64,000 nucleotides of DNA from Pedobacter sp. BMA (GTDB lineage Bacteria; Bacteroidota; Bacteroidia; Sphingobacteriales; Sphingobacteriaceae), in contig NZ_LECU01000004.1 in assembly GCF_001027745.1 (NCBI RefSeq), positions 496,001-560,000 of the forward strand, written 5' to 3'. The notes beneath the pieces were generated by a model that saw nothing but the letters and a program-made list of their open reading frames with translations, ran no database searches and was not told the origin of the DNA. Both the position numbers and the translations under genes were made by a program. Of this stretch, positions 34,278 to 46,300 are shown piece after piece. How positions within the stretch are numbered: position 1 is the stretch's first letter; every line of letters starts with the position of its first letter.

Positions 34278-36278
34278 CTATTTTTTGGTAACCTTAAACT
34301 CAGTCCTTCTGTTTTTTGCCCTTCCTGCTGGATTGTCTTTCTTCTTCCTGCCGTAGCCAATTGTATTTGGAGCGATAGGCATAGATTCACCATATCCCTT
34401 AGAAGTCATTCTGTTGGCAGCAATACCTTTACTGATCAGATAATCTACACAAGATTGTGCCCTGCGGTTGGAAAGGTCAAGGTTATACTCATCGGTACCA
34501 ATATTATCCGTATGTGCACTTAACTCAATTTCCATTTCAGGATTATCCTCCATAATCGGAATCAGGAAGTCGAGTACCAGTTTCGATGGTTCGGTCAAAT
34601 CAGCACTGTCAAACTCATAGTACACATTATCGAGTGTAATCGGAATGCCCAGCTTAAAAGGACTTAAACAGTAATCCTTATAGATCAGTGTATCGGCTTT
34701 TGCCAATTCCTCATAAGGATAGGTTTTCGTAATGGTAAAATAATTATCTTTTGAAAAAGCCAGTTTAACCGGGCGTTTTGAATCTACCTGAAAAGTATAC
34801 ACCCCATCAGTACCGGTGGTCATTTTTTGTTCGCTCTCTACGTTGGTTAGCGTAACCGACGCATCTGCAAGTGGTTTTTTAGTTTTACAGTCCGTTAAAA
34901 TACCCTTAACCGTTAGGAATTCTTTTCTGATTTCGAAAACTTCTAAACAGCATGACGATTCCCTGTCCGAGCTAATGAATCCTCTTGTCCCATTATTATC
35001 TGTCGCTGTGAAATAAACATCATCTTTTGAGGAGTTAAAAGGATAGCCCAGGTTTTTAGGTTTGGCCCAGGTAATCAGGTCGCCCTCAGCTTCAAAGAAA
35101 TCAAGACCGCCGAGCCCCACCCTGCCATCTGTACTAAAAAGGAGTTTTTTAGTTCTAACATTATAATATGGAGCGCGTTCGTCGTCTTCCGTATTGATGT
35201 CGGCACCCAGGTTAACCGGTTGCCCTAAAGTTCCATCTTCGCGGATGGTACAGAACCAGATATCATATCTCCCAAAGCCCCCGGAACGGTCAGAAGAAAA
35301 AAGCAAATACTTACCGTCACCAGTTACAAAAGGTTGTGTTGAATTGAAATCCCTGCTGTTTACTTCCAGACCAAGCGGTAAGGGGTCGCTCCATTTTTCA
35401 CCGGTTCTCCTGGCACTATAAATGGAGTAGTTCCCTTTGTCTATCCAGCCGGTAAAGTATAAGGTATTGCCATCAGGCGAAAAGCTTGGTGCCGCAACTT
35501 CTAAATTTTTTGGAAAAGTAATATCTACTGATTTAACTGAAACATCAGCTGCGGTTAAATCTCCGCTTGCTTTATACAGGTTATTAATAAATGGGTTGTT
35601 TTTTGTTGACACCTGCACTTCGCCTGCATCCGTTTTAACAATATCCTTTTTGCTTCCCACCGCAACCGGACGTGAGGAGGTAAAATAGAAGTCGCCATTG
35701 ATTTTTACCGGGGCATAGTTGGAGCCTAAACCATTGATATGACCTGGCATTTTCTTAATCTGAACCATCCTTGGGAAACGCATTTCTTCAATGGCAAATT
35801 TGCATGACTCAATTTCTTTCTGCGCATCTTTGGTTAACGGATCACCTGCATTTTTTTGTATAAACTGTGAGAATGCGGTTATGGCCTGCGTAAACTTTCT
35901 GTTGGCCCTTAGCGATTCTGCATAATAGAAAAGTGCTTTTCTAAAGCGCGTATTGCTGAAAGTGATGGCCACGCCATAGTATTTCTCAGCCTCGTTAAAC
36001 TCCCTGTAAAGTCTGCTCGACTCGGCCAGGTTGTAAATAGAGCCTTCATAATCTTCGATCACCCGCTCGTCAGTCGCTGTTTTTCTTTCCTTTCCATAAG
36101 GCAAAACCGCCTGAGCACTATCGCCGGTAATCTTTAATGCCTTTTTATAGAAAGTAGATGCTGCATAGTAATCTCCGTTCTCGAAGTAAGTATCGGCAAC
36201 TCTTTTATAATTGACCACATATTGGGCATGTGCAAAACCGCAAAAAGCTATTAATAAAATGAGTAATGTTTTTTTCAT
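34278..36278 (-). CDS. PorE-like OmpA-family protein (TPR, WD40-like repeats, OmpA)
   Basis: 666 residues with a signal peptide (MKKTLLILLIAFCGFAHA). TPR-like helices (about 25-150) are followed by WD40-like PD40 strands (about 200-430: FSPDGNTLYFTGWI, GKYLLFSSDRSGGFGRYDIW), a carboxypeptidase-regulatory-like fold (about 445-520) and a C-terminal OmpA domain (about 555-666: LSAHTDNIGTDEYN, LSNRRAQSCVDYLI). This layout is that of PorE and related peptidoglycan-binding proteins of the type IX secretion system. It is the last gene of the adhesin-PorP/SprF-OmpA cassette, 9 bp after the PorP/SprF gene. It probably anchors the outer-membrane partner to the cell wall. Confidence 0.9.
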   Translation of the reverse strand: MKKTLLILLIAFCGFAHAQYVVNYKRVADTYFENGDYYAASTFYKKALKITGDSAQAVLPYGKERKTATDERVIEDYEGSIYNLAESSRLYREFNEAEKYYGVAITFSNTRFRKALFYYAESLRANRKFTQAITAFSQFIQKNAGDPLTKDAQKEIESCKFAIEEMRFPRMVQIKKMPGHINGLGSNYAPVKINGDFYFTSSRPVAVGSKKDIVKTDAGEVQVSTKNNPFINNLYKASGDLTAADVSVKSVDITFPKNLEVAAPSFSPDGNTLYFTGWIDKGNYSIYSARRTGEKWSDPLPLGLEVNSRDFNSTQPFVTGDGKYLLFSSDRSGGFGRYDIWFCTIREDGTLGQPVNLGADINTEDDERAPYYNVRTKKLLFSTDGRVGLGGLDFFEAEGDLITWAKPKNLGYPFNSSKDDVYFTATDNNGTRGFISSDRESSCCLEVFEIRKEFLTVKGILTDCKTKKPLADASVTLTNVESEQKMTTGTDGVYTFQVDSKRPVKLAFSKDNYFTITKTYPYEELAKADTLIYKDYCLSPFKLGIPITLDNVYYEFDSADLTEPSKLVLDFLIPIMEDNPEMEIELSAHTDNIGTDEYNLDLSNRRAQSCVDYLISKGIAANRMTSKGYGESMPIAPNTIGYGRKKKDNPAGRAKNRRTEFKVTKK

Positions 36279-36287
36279 TTTCTTAAA

Positions 36288-37289
36288 TTATAAACGTGGA
36301 CAAAAGAAGTTTGGACCGATAATACCATTACGTCCGATCAGTGAAATGGATAATTCTAAACCACCATTGCTATTGGAAGCGCGATTAAATGACGATGTAT
36401 TTACATCATAACTTAAACCAAATACCATGTTTTTTAATTGTAACCCCACAAAAGCAATTGCGGCATCTTTTAAACGATAGTTACCGCCAAAAAGAATATT
36501 TGCGCTTGGGTTAACATTCAACTGGGCATATGCACCCAGAGAAGTTTCGCTGGTATTTCCCTGCGACATATACAAGGCATTGGGAACAATATCCAATAGT
36601 TGGGATGCTTTTATACGTGCACCACCATGTGCAGTAAAACGAACCGGGATACGGGAGTTCGTTCCGGAAAAGCGATCCATCGGGCGGGTTAAATGCGCAG
36701 CACTAACACCTGCAAATACGTTCACATTCTGGTTAGGATTTCCATCAAAAAACATTACACCCGCATTCACATCCGGTACAAGTGATGATTGCGAAGAAAG
36801 CGTCTCCCCACTCATCATCCCGCCGTCATAACCCGAAAGCGGATTAAACTGGTTTCCGAAACGCGCCTGGGAAAAATCAAAACTTCTGTTAATCACTCCC
36901 GCCTGTAATCCAAAATTTACTGTCTGCAAACCCTCTCTACCAAAACGTAAACGGTACGACCCGGAAACGAGAGCGGTGAGGTAGTTAAAATCTAACTCAC
37001 CTGCTCTTTGGTTTAATACGGTTGCACCGAAAGCGAAATTCTTTTTGGGGGCAAGATCAAAAGATGCTCCCCCGGTTAAAAACGAGCTGTTAAGTGAACT
37101 CCATTGTTGTTTGAAGTTTACCGAACCACGGTAATCACCATCAATAACGCCTGTTAATGCCGGGTTTAACCAAAGCGGATAGGCATAATACTGTGAAAAG
37201 TGGGGATCCGTTTGTGCAAAGGATTTAGTTGTACACAACGCTAATCCAACTATTGCCACATATATTTTAAAAGCCGATAGTAGTTTCAT
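36288..37289 (-). CDS. PorP/SprF-family type IX secretion membrane protein
   Basis: 333-residue outer-membrane barrel. The signal peptide MKLLSAFKIYVAIVGLALCT (ending SFAQ) sets the start at 37289; the frame runs further to 37358 without signal features. TDPHFSQYYAYPLWLNPALT is the hallmark N-terminus of PorP/SprF, and the rest is Gly/aromatic strands. In Flavobacterium, SprF is needed for secretion or attachment of the adhesin SprB encoded next to it. The position directly after the giant adhesin gene indicates the same role here. Confidence 0.93.
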   Translation of the reverse strand: MKLLSAFKIYVAIVGLALCTTKSFAQTDPHFSQYYAYPLWLNPALTGVIDGDYRGSVNFKQQWSSLNSSFLTGGASFDLAPKKNFAFGATVLNQRAGELDFNYLTALVSGSYRLRFGREGLQTVNFGLQAGVINRSFDFSQARFGNQFNPLSGYDGGMMSGETLSSQSSLVPDVNAGVMFFDGNPNQNVNVFAGVSAAHLTRPMDRFSGTNSRIPVRFTAHGGARIKASQLLDIVPNALYMSQGNTSETSLGAYAQLNVNPSANILFGGNYRLKDAAIAFVGLQLKNMVFGLSYDVNTSSFNRASNSNGGLELSISLIGRNGIIGPNFFCPRL

Positions 37290-37357
37290 GGTATTTATTT
37301 TTAACTGTTTATTATTTAATCCGCTTCTGACGCGCACAGTGCACTCAATGCTTTCCA

Positions 37358-40300
37358 TTATCTAATTAGGGTTACTGTTCCTTTTCTCATTGTTGTTGTA
37401 CCATCTTTAAAGGTGACATCAACGATGTATACATATACTCCGATTGGCTGATTTACACCTTTGAAAGTTCCGTCCCATCCGGCATTCATATTATCCGTTT
37501 GGTAAATTAACTGACCCCATTGCGTGTAAATCGTCATTTTTGCACTGGCTATGGTGGTACCGTAGATCATGAACGTATCATTCTTGCCATCGTTATTTGG
37601 CGTAAATGCGTTCGGGATATACACTTCATTTCCAAACGGATTAGTCGCTTTACCGGTAACCGCAGCAGATGTGCTGGTTTGACAATCAAGCTGTCCTTTC
37701 ACCCTTACGATGATTGTTGCACTTTGATCAGGTTTTAAACCAAGTACCGTGTATGAAGTTCCTGTAGCACCATTTGTTGGGCTAATCCAGGTGAGGCCAT
37801 TATCAAGTGATACCTCGTAAGCGGTGGCACCATTTACCGCAGGCCATGCAAATACAATACTGTTGGCCGTAGTGGTTTGCACTGAAACAACTGGTTTATC
37901 AAGCACCGGAAGTACAGTAACGGTTACTGCTGTTCTGGTTGGACTCGCACAGCCGCCTACTGCAATACTTTCTACATAATAAGTTGTAGTTGCCGTTAAA
38001 GCTGGCGTGGTAAAGGTTGTACCTTCAGCCAGAATGCTGCCTCCTGAACTTGCTGCATACCACCTGTAAACAAGGCCTGTTATTGGGTTATTTACCGTTA
38101 ACACGGTAGAACTGCCCGAACAAAGTGTACCGTTTGCTGCCGTTACCGAAGCTGGTGCTACCGGAACCGGTAAGGCTACTACATTAACAGGTGTTCTGTT
38201 GGCTGATGTACATGATCCGTTAGTACCTTCTACATAGTAGGTAATGTTTGCAGTGATAGCAGGAGTGGTAAAGTTTACGCCTGTACCTGCAATGGTTCCA
38301 CCGGTTGCCGTAGTGTACCAGTTATAGGTTACTCCGGTTTGCGGATTTGTTACCGTTAATATAGCAGGACTTCCGGTACAAACATTTACTGTTGTAGAGG
38401 CAACCGTTGGCACCGTTGGTTTAACATTCACCGTTACGGTTACTTTTACTCTGCCGCCGCTGTTGTTACAGCCACCCGCTCCTGTTGCAATTACATAAAA
38501 ATCTGTATTTGCAGTTAAAGCACCCGTGGTATAGCTGGTTCCGGTAAATAATAAGTTACCGCCTGTAGCTGCACTGTACCATTCGTAAGTTACGCCCGTT
38601 TGTGCGTTGCTTATGGTTAAAGTGGTAGCATCGCCTGCACAGATGTTAGTGCCATTTGTTGCCACTACCGGATTATTTGGAGCAGCGTTAACGGTGATGG
38701 TTACCACACGTGCTGTTGCCGGTGTGTTTTCACACTTGTTACTTCCTTTAACAGTTACATAATAAGTGGTAGTGGCTGATAATGCAGGTGTTGTAAATAC
38801 TGCACCCGTGAAAACTGGCGTAGTTAAGGCTGCATTGCTGTACCACGTAAATATCGGACTGGTTACTGTTGTAGATGAAGCAGTTAGTATTGCTGTGGAA
38901 TTGGTACAAATGGTTGTCGAACCACTCACTGCAATATCACTGGCCACGGCTACCGGATTCACCGTAATCGTTACCGCCTTAGCGTTAGCCGCTGTGTTCT
39001 CGCATTTATCAGCGCCCTTAACCGTGACATAGTATGTAGTTGTGGTGGTTAAGTTTGGCGTAGTAAATATAGGGCCGGTGAAAGCTACACTGGTTAATGA
39101 AGCATCATTGTACCAGGTAAATACCGGACTGGTTACTGTTGTTGAACTTGCAGTGATTACCGCCGTACCCGATCCGCATATGGTAGCAGGAGCCGACAAT
39201 GTAATGTCTGACTGAACTGCGCCTGCATTTACATTTACGGTTACTACTTTGGCCGTTGCCGCAGAATTTTCACATCTGTTGGCACCTTTTACAGTTAGGT
39301 AATATTTCGTCGTAGTCGTTAACGCTGGTGTAATGAACGTTGGACCTACGAAGGCTACCGTTGTTAAAGCGGCATCAGTATACCAGGTGAATACCGGACT
39401 GGTTACTGTTGTTGAGCTTGCTGCCAGGGTTGCGGTGCTGCCTGCGCAAATCGTTGCATCCGCTGCAGTAATGTCGGCCGCAGTTGAAACCGGATTTACG
39501 GTTAAGCTTACCGCTCTTGCAGTTGCGGCAGAATTTTCGCACTTGTTACTTCCTCTTACAGTTACATAGTAAGTAGTATTGGTTGTTAGTACCGGCGTGG
39601 TGAACACTGCTCCTGTAAACACAGCAGTAGTTAAGGCTGCATCGCTATACCAGGTAAATACCGGACTGGTAACTGTGGTAGATGAAGCAGTTAATACCGC
39701 GGAAGAACCTGCACAAACTGCAGTTGAACCACTTACCGTGATATCTGTTGCTACCGCAACCGGATTAACGGTCACCGTTACCGCTTTTGCATCAGCAGCT
39801 GAGTTTTCACATTTATTTGCACCCTTAACCGTTACATAATATGTAGTGGTAGTGGTTAAGCTCGGAGTGGTAAATATCGGTCCGGTGAAGGCAACACTCG
39901 TTAGTGATGCATCATTGTACCAGGTAAATACCGGGCTGGTAACTGTGGTAGAACTTGCGTTGATTACTGCTGTTCCTGATCCGCAGATGGTGGCAGGGGT
40001 TGACAAGGTTATATCGGCTTGTACCGCAGCTGGATTCACATTTACAGTGACAACCTTGGCAGTAATGGCTGTATTTTCACATTTATTATCGCCTTTAACT
40101 GTTACATAATATGTAGTAGTGCTGGTTAAAGCAGGGGTAATGAAGGTTGGCCCTACAAATGCCACTGTTGTTAAAGCCGCATTGCTATACCAGGTGAAGG
40201 TTGGGTTAGTTACTGTTGTTGTACTGGCAGCAAGTGTTGCTGTTGATCCTGCACATACAGTTGCATCGGCAGCAGTAATATCGGCGGCAGTCGAAACCGG

Positions 40301-43300
40301 ACTTACTGTTATGGTGACTACCCTTGCAGTGCCTGGTGCATTTTCACATTTATTATCACCTTTAACCGTCACATAGTATGTGGTAGTACTGTTTAAGGCC
40401 GGAGTGGTGAAACTTGCACCAATAAAGCTGATATTAGTCAGTGCAGCATCGCTATACCAGGTAAATACCGGATTGGTAACTGTTGGTGATGTTGCAGACA
40501 ATACCGCTGTTGAGCCTGCACACGCTATAGTGCTGCCATTTACGATAATATCAGTGGTAACAGCCAGTGGATTAACCGTAACGGTTACCATTTTAGCAGT
40601 TGCAGCATTGCTTTCGCATTTGTTGCTGCCTTTTACGGTTACATAATAATTTGTGGTAGTAGTTAAACCTGTAACGGTGAAGGTTGGACCCGTAAATACC
40701 GGAACGGTTAACGAAGCATCACTGTACCAAGTAAATACCGGCTGCGTAACAGTAGTACTTGACGCCATCAGCAACACGGTAGAACCTGAACAGATCTGAG
40801 CGTTGCTTACTGCAATATCGGTAGCTACTGCAACCGGATTAACGGTTACTGTTACAACTTTGGCTGTAGCCTGTGTATTTTCACACTTATTATCGCCTTT
40901 AACAGTTACATAATAAGTGGTGTTAGCTGTTAAAGCTGGAGTTGTGAAGTTTGGTCCGGTAAAGGCAACAGTTGTTAAAGTTGCATTGCTATACCAGGTA
41001 AATACCGGATTAACCACTGTTGTACTTCCGGCAGATAAGGCTGCTGTAGAACCTGTACAAACTGATGTTGGTCCGCTCACAGTGATATCAGCATCCGTTG
41101 CGATAGGATTAACCGTAATGGTAATTGCCCGTGCGGTAGCAGCTGTATTTTCACATTTATTGGTTCCACTTACTGTTACATAATAAGTTGTTGTAGCAGT
41201 TAAGTTTGGTGTAACAAACACCGGACCTGTAAATACTTTAGTAGACAAATCGGCTGTGCTGTACCAGCTGAATACCGGATTCGTTACCGTTGTGCTGGTT
41301 GCAGTTAAGCTTACCGTTGCGCCCCCGCATACCGTACTGGTGCCTGTTACGCTGATATCAGCAGCCACTGCTACCGGATTCACCGTAACAATGATTTCTT
41401 TAGCATTACCAGGTGTGTTCGCACATTTATTGGTGCCGCTAACGGTTACATAATAACGTGTTGTTGCAGTTATAGCAGGTGTATTGAACACTGCGCCTAC
41501 AAAAGCAACCTGTGTTAAGGCTGCGTCAGTGTACCATGTAAATATCGGACTGGTTACTGTGCTGCTGCTTGCAGTTAATGTAGTAGTTCCAGATGCACAC
41601 AATGTTGTTCCACCAGTTACCGTAATATCAGATGCTAAAGCCGCTGGATTTACAGTGATAGAAACTTTTGTACGTGTTGGATTTGAACAGCTACTGCCGC
41701 TCACCGCTTCAACGTAGTAATCATATACGCCAGGTAGCAGGGATGCAGAGGTAGTAAAATTGCTGTTGTTATTTACCAGCATGTTTCCTCCGGTAGCTGC
41801 ATCGTACCAGTTATAAGTAACACCTGCAACGGCCTGAACACTTAATGTTGCAGATGATCCTACGCAGGTAGAAGCCGGATTTGTTGTGCTCGCAATCGGA
41901 GTTACCGGCGGAGGTAAAATCATTACTACAACTGGAGTTGCAGGGCTCTCACAACCATTGGCTGTTGCAGTTACATTAAAGGTATAAGTTCCTGCAGCTA
42001 ATGCCGGGTTGGTGGTATAAGTAATACCATCAGCCTGGTAGGTAGTTCCGAGGTACCATTTATAGGTAATTCCTGCCTGAGGATTGGATACGCTTAAGGT
42101 TGCTGAAGATCCCTGACAAGCACTTGCTGTTGCTGCCGCCACAGTTGGTTTGGTAATGGTTCTTTGTGCGTAATCGAAGTTAACCGAAGTCAATGCACCT
42201 AAAATGCCTGAGCTTAGTCTTAATTCCACACCATCGAATCTGCTTGTTGGGATGTAGGTTAAGATGGCAGAATTTCCACCGCCTAGTAAATTTAATGTAA
42301 TTAGTGGATTAGAGATCGAAGTTACATCATTATTGCTGGTGTTGCCCTGGAAGGTGGTTACCGTTAGGTTTTGTAAAAGCGCAACTGATAACAACTGAGC
42401 TGGTACAGTAACTTTTACCCTTAAGGTGTCACCCACATTTGATAATCCAGGGAAGCCAACCTGATGATAAACGGAAGCACCAAGAGCACCTACCGGAATA
42501 ACCAGACTAGATCCTGTGTTTACATCATTATCAACCGCAAAAGTCGGATTAATTACGCCTGCAAGTAACGCAACACCGCTTACTCCGCTGGCAACAGTGG
42601 TAGTTGCTGAACCGCATGGTGTAGTTACCGGAGGTTGATTAATTACTGTTACTGTAACTGATGCACGGCTGGTAGCAGTACATCCGCCAGCAACGCTAGC
42701 CTCTACGTAGTAAGTTTTTGTTGCAGTTAATTGTGGTGTTACAAATGTTTCACCAGTAAATACCGGCACACCTCCATTCGCCTGTTCGTACCAGGTAATG
42801 GTGGCACCTGCAGTACTTGACGTAGCTTTTAGTACCGCTACTGAATTGGAGGTGATGGTAATAGACGGAGGCGTAATTACCGGAATATCAATTGTTCCTA
42901 AAGTAATGGTAGCCTCTGTTCTGGCCGAGGAAGTTCCGCAGGCATTAACCGCTGCTACGAAATAACTTCTGTTAGCAGTAATCAGAGGCGTTGTAAAACT
43001 GTCGCCGGTAATCAATACAGTTGTTGAGGTTGCATCATCATACCAGTTATAGGTCATTCCTGCTACAGGATTTTGTACTTGTAGGGTAACCAAAGTATTA
43101 GGACAAGTATTTACCGCAGCATTTAAAAGCGTTGGTGCAACTGGCGCCGGACTGGTAGTTACGTTCACTACTGTTTTATAGCTCACACATCCAGTTGCAG
43201 ACACAGCTGCCACAAAGAATCTGGTATCGCCTGTTAATGTTGGCGTAGTGAACACTATACCGTCTTTACCCGTTTGGTAAGCACCGCTGGCATCATACCA

Positions 43301-46300
43301 CCTGTAAGTTAAACCTGCTGATGGATTGCTCACACTGAGCTGTGCAGTAGAGCCAACACAAGATGTTACATTCGAAGATGTAACAGTTGGCGCAACCAGT
43401 ACGCGCTGAGCATAATTTACATCTATTGATGTTAATGCGCCTAATACGCCTGAATTTAACCTAACCTCTACCCCGTCGAATACGCTTGTTGGAACAAAAG
43501 TTACCAGTGCCTGGGTATTTCCACTTAGTAACTGAATATTTAAGGTATTGTTATTTAATAATCGCGAATCGCCATTGCTGTTGGTACCCACGTATGTGGT
43601 TACCGATGCATTGCCCAATAAGGCCAGCGACAATAATTTGCCTGGAGTTGAAACCAGTACACGAACAGTATCGCCCACAGTTGAAAGTGAACCAAAGCCT
43701 AAACGCTGATATACTGAGGCACCTAAAGCACCTACCGGCATTAATAATGATGAGGCTGTTTGTGTGTCGTTATCAATTGCTGATGTTGGATTAAACACAC
43801 CCGCAAGTAAAGCCACTCCGGTTACGCCACCGGTTTGTGTTGTTGCAGCTTCGCAAGGAACAGGATTTGGAGATCCGTTTCCATTAACCGTAATGGTAAT
43901 CTGAACACGGCTGGCTGAAGCACAACCATTTGTTGAAACTGCTTCCACGTAGTAAGTTGTGGTGGCGGTTAATGGCGGCGTTACATATGTGGTACCAGTA
44001 TATATCGGCGTTGTTGAAGTTGCCGAACTGTACCAGTTTAACGTATTGGTTGCATCAGCAGAAGTTGCCGTGATAATTGCAGACTGACCTGGACTTACTG
44101 TAGAGGCGTTTGCACTTACTACAGGGAGCGCCGGACGAGGGTTAACGGTAACCGCAGCAACCGCACGGGCTGCACTTGTACAATTTCCTTGCGCAGCTTC
44201 AACATAGTAAGTCGTATTGGCTAAAAGAGCAGGTGTGATAAATACCGGTCCTGTGTAAACCAAAGTACCGGCTGTTGCCGCATCATACCATCTGTAAGTT
44301 ATGGCTGCATCAGGATTTTGAACCGATAAAGTTGCGGTAGATCCTGCACAAACATTCACAATTGTAGCCAGTATTGGTGTTGGCAACGCAGGTGTTACCG
44401 TAACAGTAACCGGTACTCTGGTGGTATTGGCACAAGTGCCTTTACTCACCTCTATGTAATAAGTTGTTGTTGCGGTTAAAGCTGGGGTAGTGAATGTTTC
44501 ACCTGTACCCAATTGTGTACCGCCAGTAGCTGCATCGAACCAGGCAAGTGTTGTTCCACCGTTAGCAGTTGCAGTTAAAGTAGCCGTACTACCCGAACAA
44601 ATGGTTTGATTTCCGGCAGTTACCGTTGGATTCGGATAAACTGTAGTTGCTCCATAAATATCCAGGCTGGTAAGCGCTGTAAGTACACCTCCAAAATTAA
44701 CCTGTACCCTATCAAATGCCCCGCCCCCAACAATGGTTGCAGCAAAGCGGTTACCTGATAAAAGTTGAAGGTTTAGCAGTGAGGAGTTCAATTGAACGGT
44801 TCTGACAAGTGTCGTTCCGTTTAATACATTTAAAGTGACATTGCTTAATAAACCAACATCAGCTAAGCCACCTGGCAATGCCAGTTCTAAGCGGATGCTA
44901 TCGGTAGCTGTGCCTGGAGTGGTAAAAATAAGTTGTTGATATCCCGTTGATGCAACACCAACAGCCAGCGTAATTCTGGTAAAGTTAGTCGCATCAGCAT
45001 CTGTAGAATTACCTGCACCTGCAATATTACACAACAAGCAAATTCCGGTAATACCTGAATTCTGACTGCTTGCTGCATTACATGCTGTACCACCGCCACC
45101 GTTAATTACAGTAACTGTAACCGGAACACGTGTAGCACTTGGGCAACCTGATGCATTTGTTGTTTCAACATAATAAGTAGTAGTGGTTGATAGTGCCGGA
45201 GTAGTAAACGAACCACCTGTTGCCAGGGCCGTTCCTCCGGTTGGAGCAGCATACCAGGAAATGGTGTTTCCTGCATCGGCCGTTGCCACTAAAGTAGTGC
45301 TTTGTCCCGCATTAATTACCTGACTGTTGGTAGTAACCGTAGCTGGATTCGCAGCAGGGTTTACAGAAACCGTAACCGCTGTTCTTGAACTCACAGCAGT
45401 TCCCGAAACAGCTTCAACATAATACACCGTTTGTGCCGTTACAGCTGGCGTAACAAAAACGCCGGTATTGTTGGTTACCAAAGGTGTACTTCCTGTAGAA
45501 GCGTACCAGTTATAAGTAACACCAGCTTGTAAGTTGCTTACGCTCAAGGTAGCCGGGCTGCCTGAACATACTGTAGCCGCAGCCACAACCGGTGCATTCA
45601 CTGTTACGGTTAATGCATAGGCTGTAGTTGCCTTATTTCCGTTTGCATCTGTTGCAGTTAACGAAATGGTATAAGTTCCACCTAACGTTGGTGTGCCAGT
45701 AATCTCTCTGGTGGCTGTATTAAAGCTTAATCCCGGAGGTAAGCCTGTGGCCAGATAGGTGTACGGAGCTGTGCCACCAGTTACTGCTGGTAGTGTTTGA
45801 GTTGGATAAGAAGTACCTACAATACCATTCGGCAATGTAGCCCCAGGTAAAGATAGCACCCCTATAACCCGCAGGCCGTAGTTATTACTTGCTGTTTTGC
45901 CCTGACTATCAGTTACCGTTAAACCAATGGAGTAATTACCCGCCTGAGTTGGTGTACCTGTGATTTCCCTTGTTGCAGCATTGAAAGCTAATCCTGGAGG
46001 GAGGTTAGAAGCCACATAAGTAAAAGGACCAACACCCCCTACTGCCGAAGGCAAAGTTTGTGTGGCATATACGTTGCCTTCCATACCATCAGGTAAAGTG
46101 GCGTTAGGTAAACTCAAAGGATCGGCTACCGAAATGGTGTAATTGTTAGCAGCAGTTCTGCCTTTATTATCGGTAACCGTAACGGCAACAGTATAAGTAC
46201 CTGCCTGAGTTGGCGTACCGGTAATTTCGCGGGTTGTTGGATTGAACGTTAATCCCGGAGGCAAACCTGTTGCTGTATAAGTATAAGGAACAGTTCCGCC

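Noticed and set aside
34106..34393. Minus-strand open frame of 95 residues between the OmpA gene and the dehydratase
   Set aside because: It overlaps the end of the PorE-like gene in another frame and runs across its terminator; no family features.
38766..41717. Regularly spaced plus-strand open frames of 65-88 residues opposite the adhesin
   Set aside because: They are antisense shadows of the 268-bp repeat units and recur with the same period.
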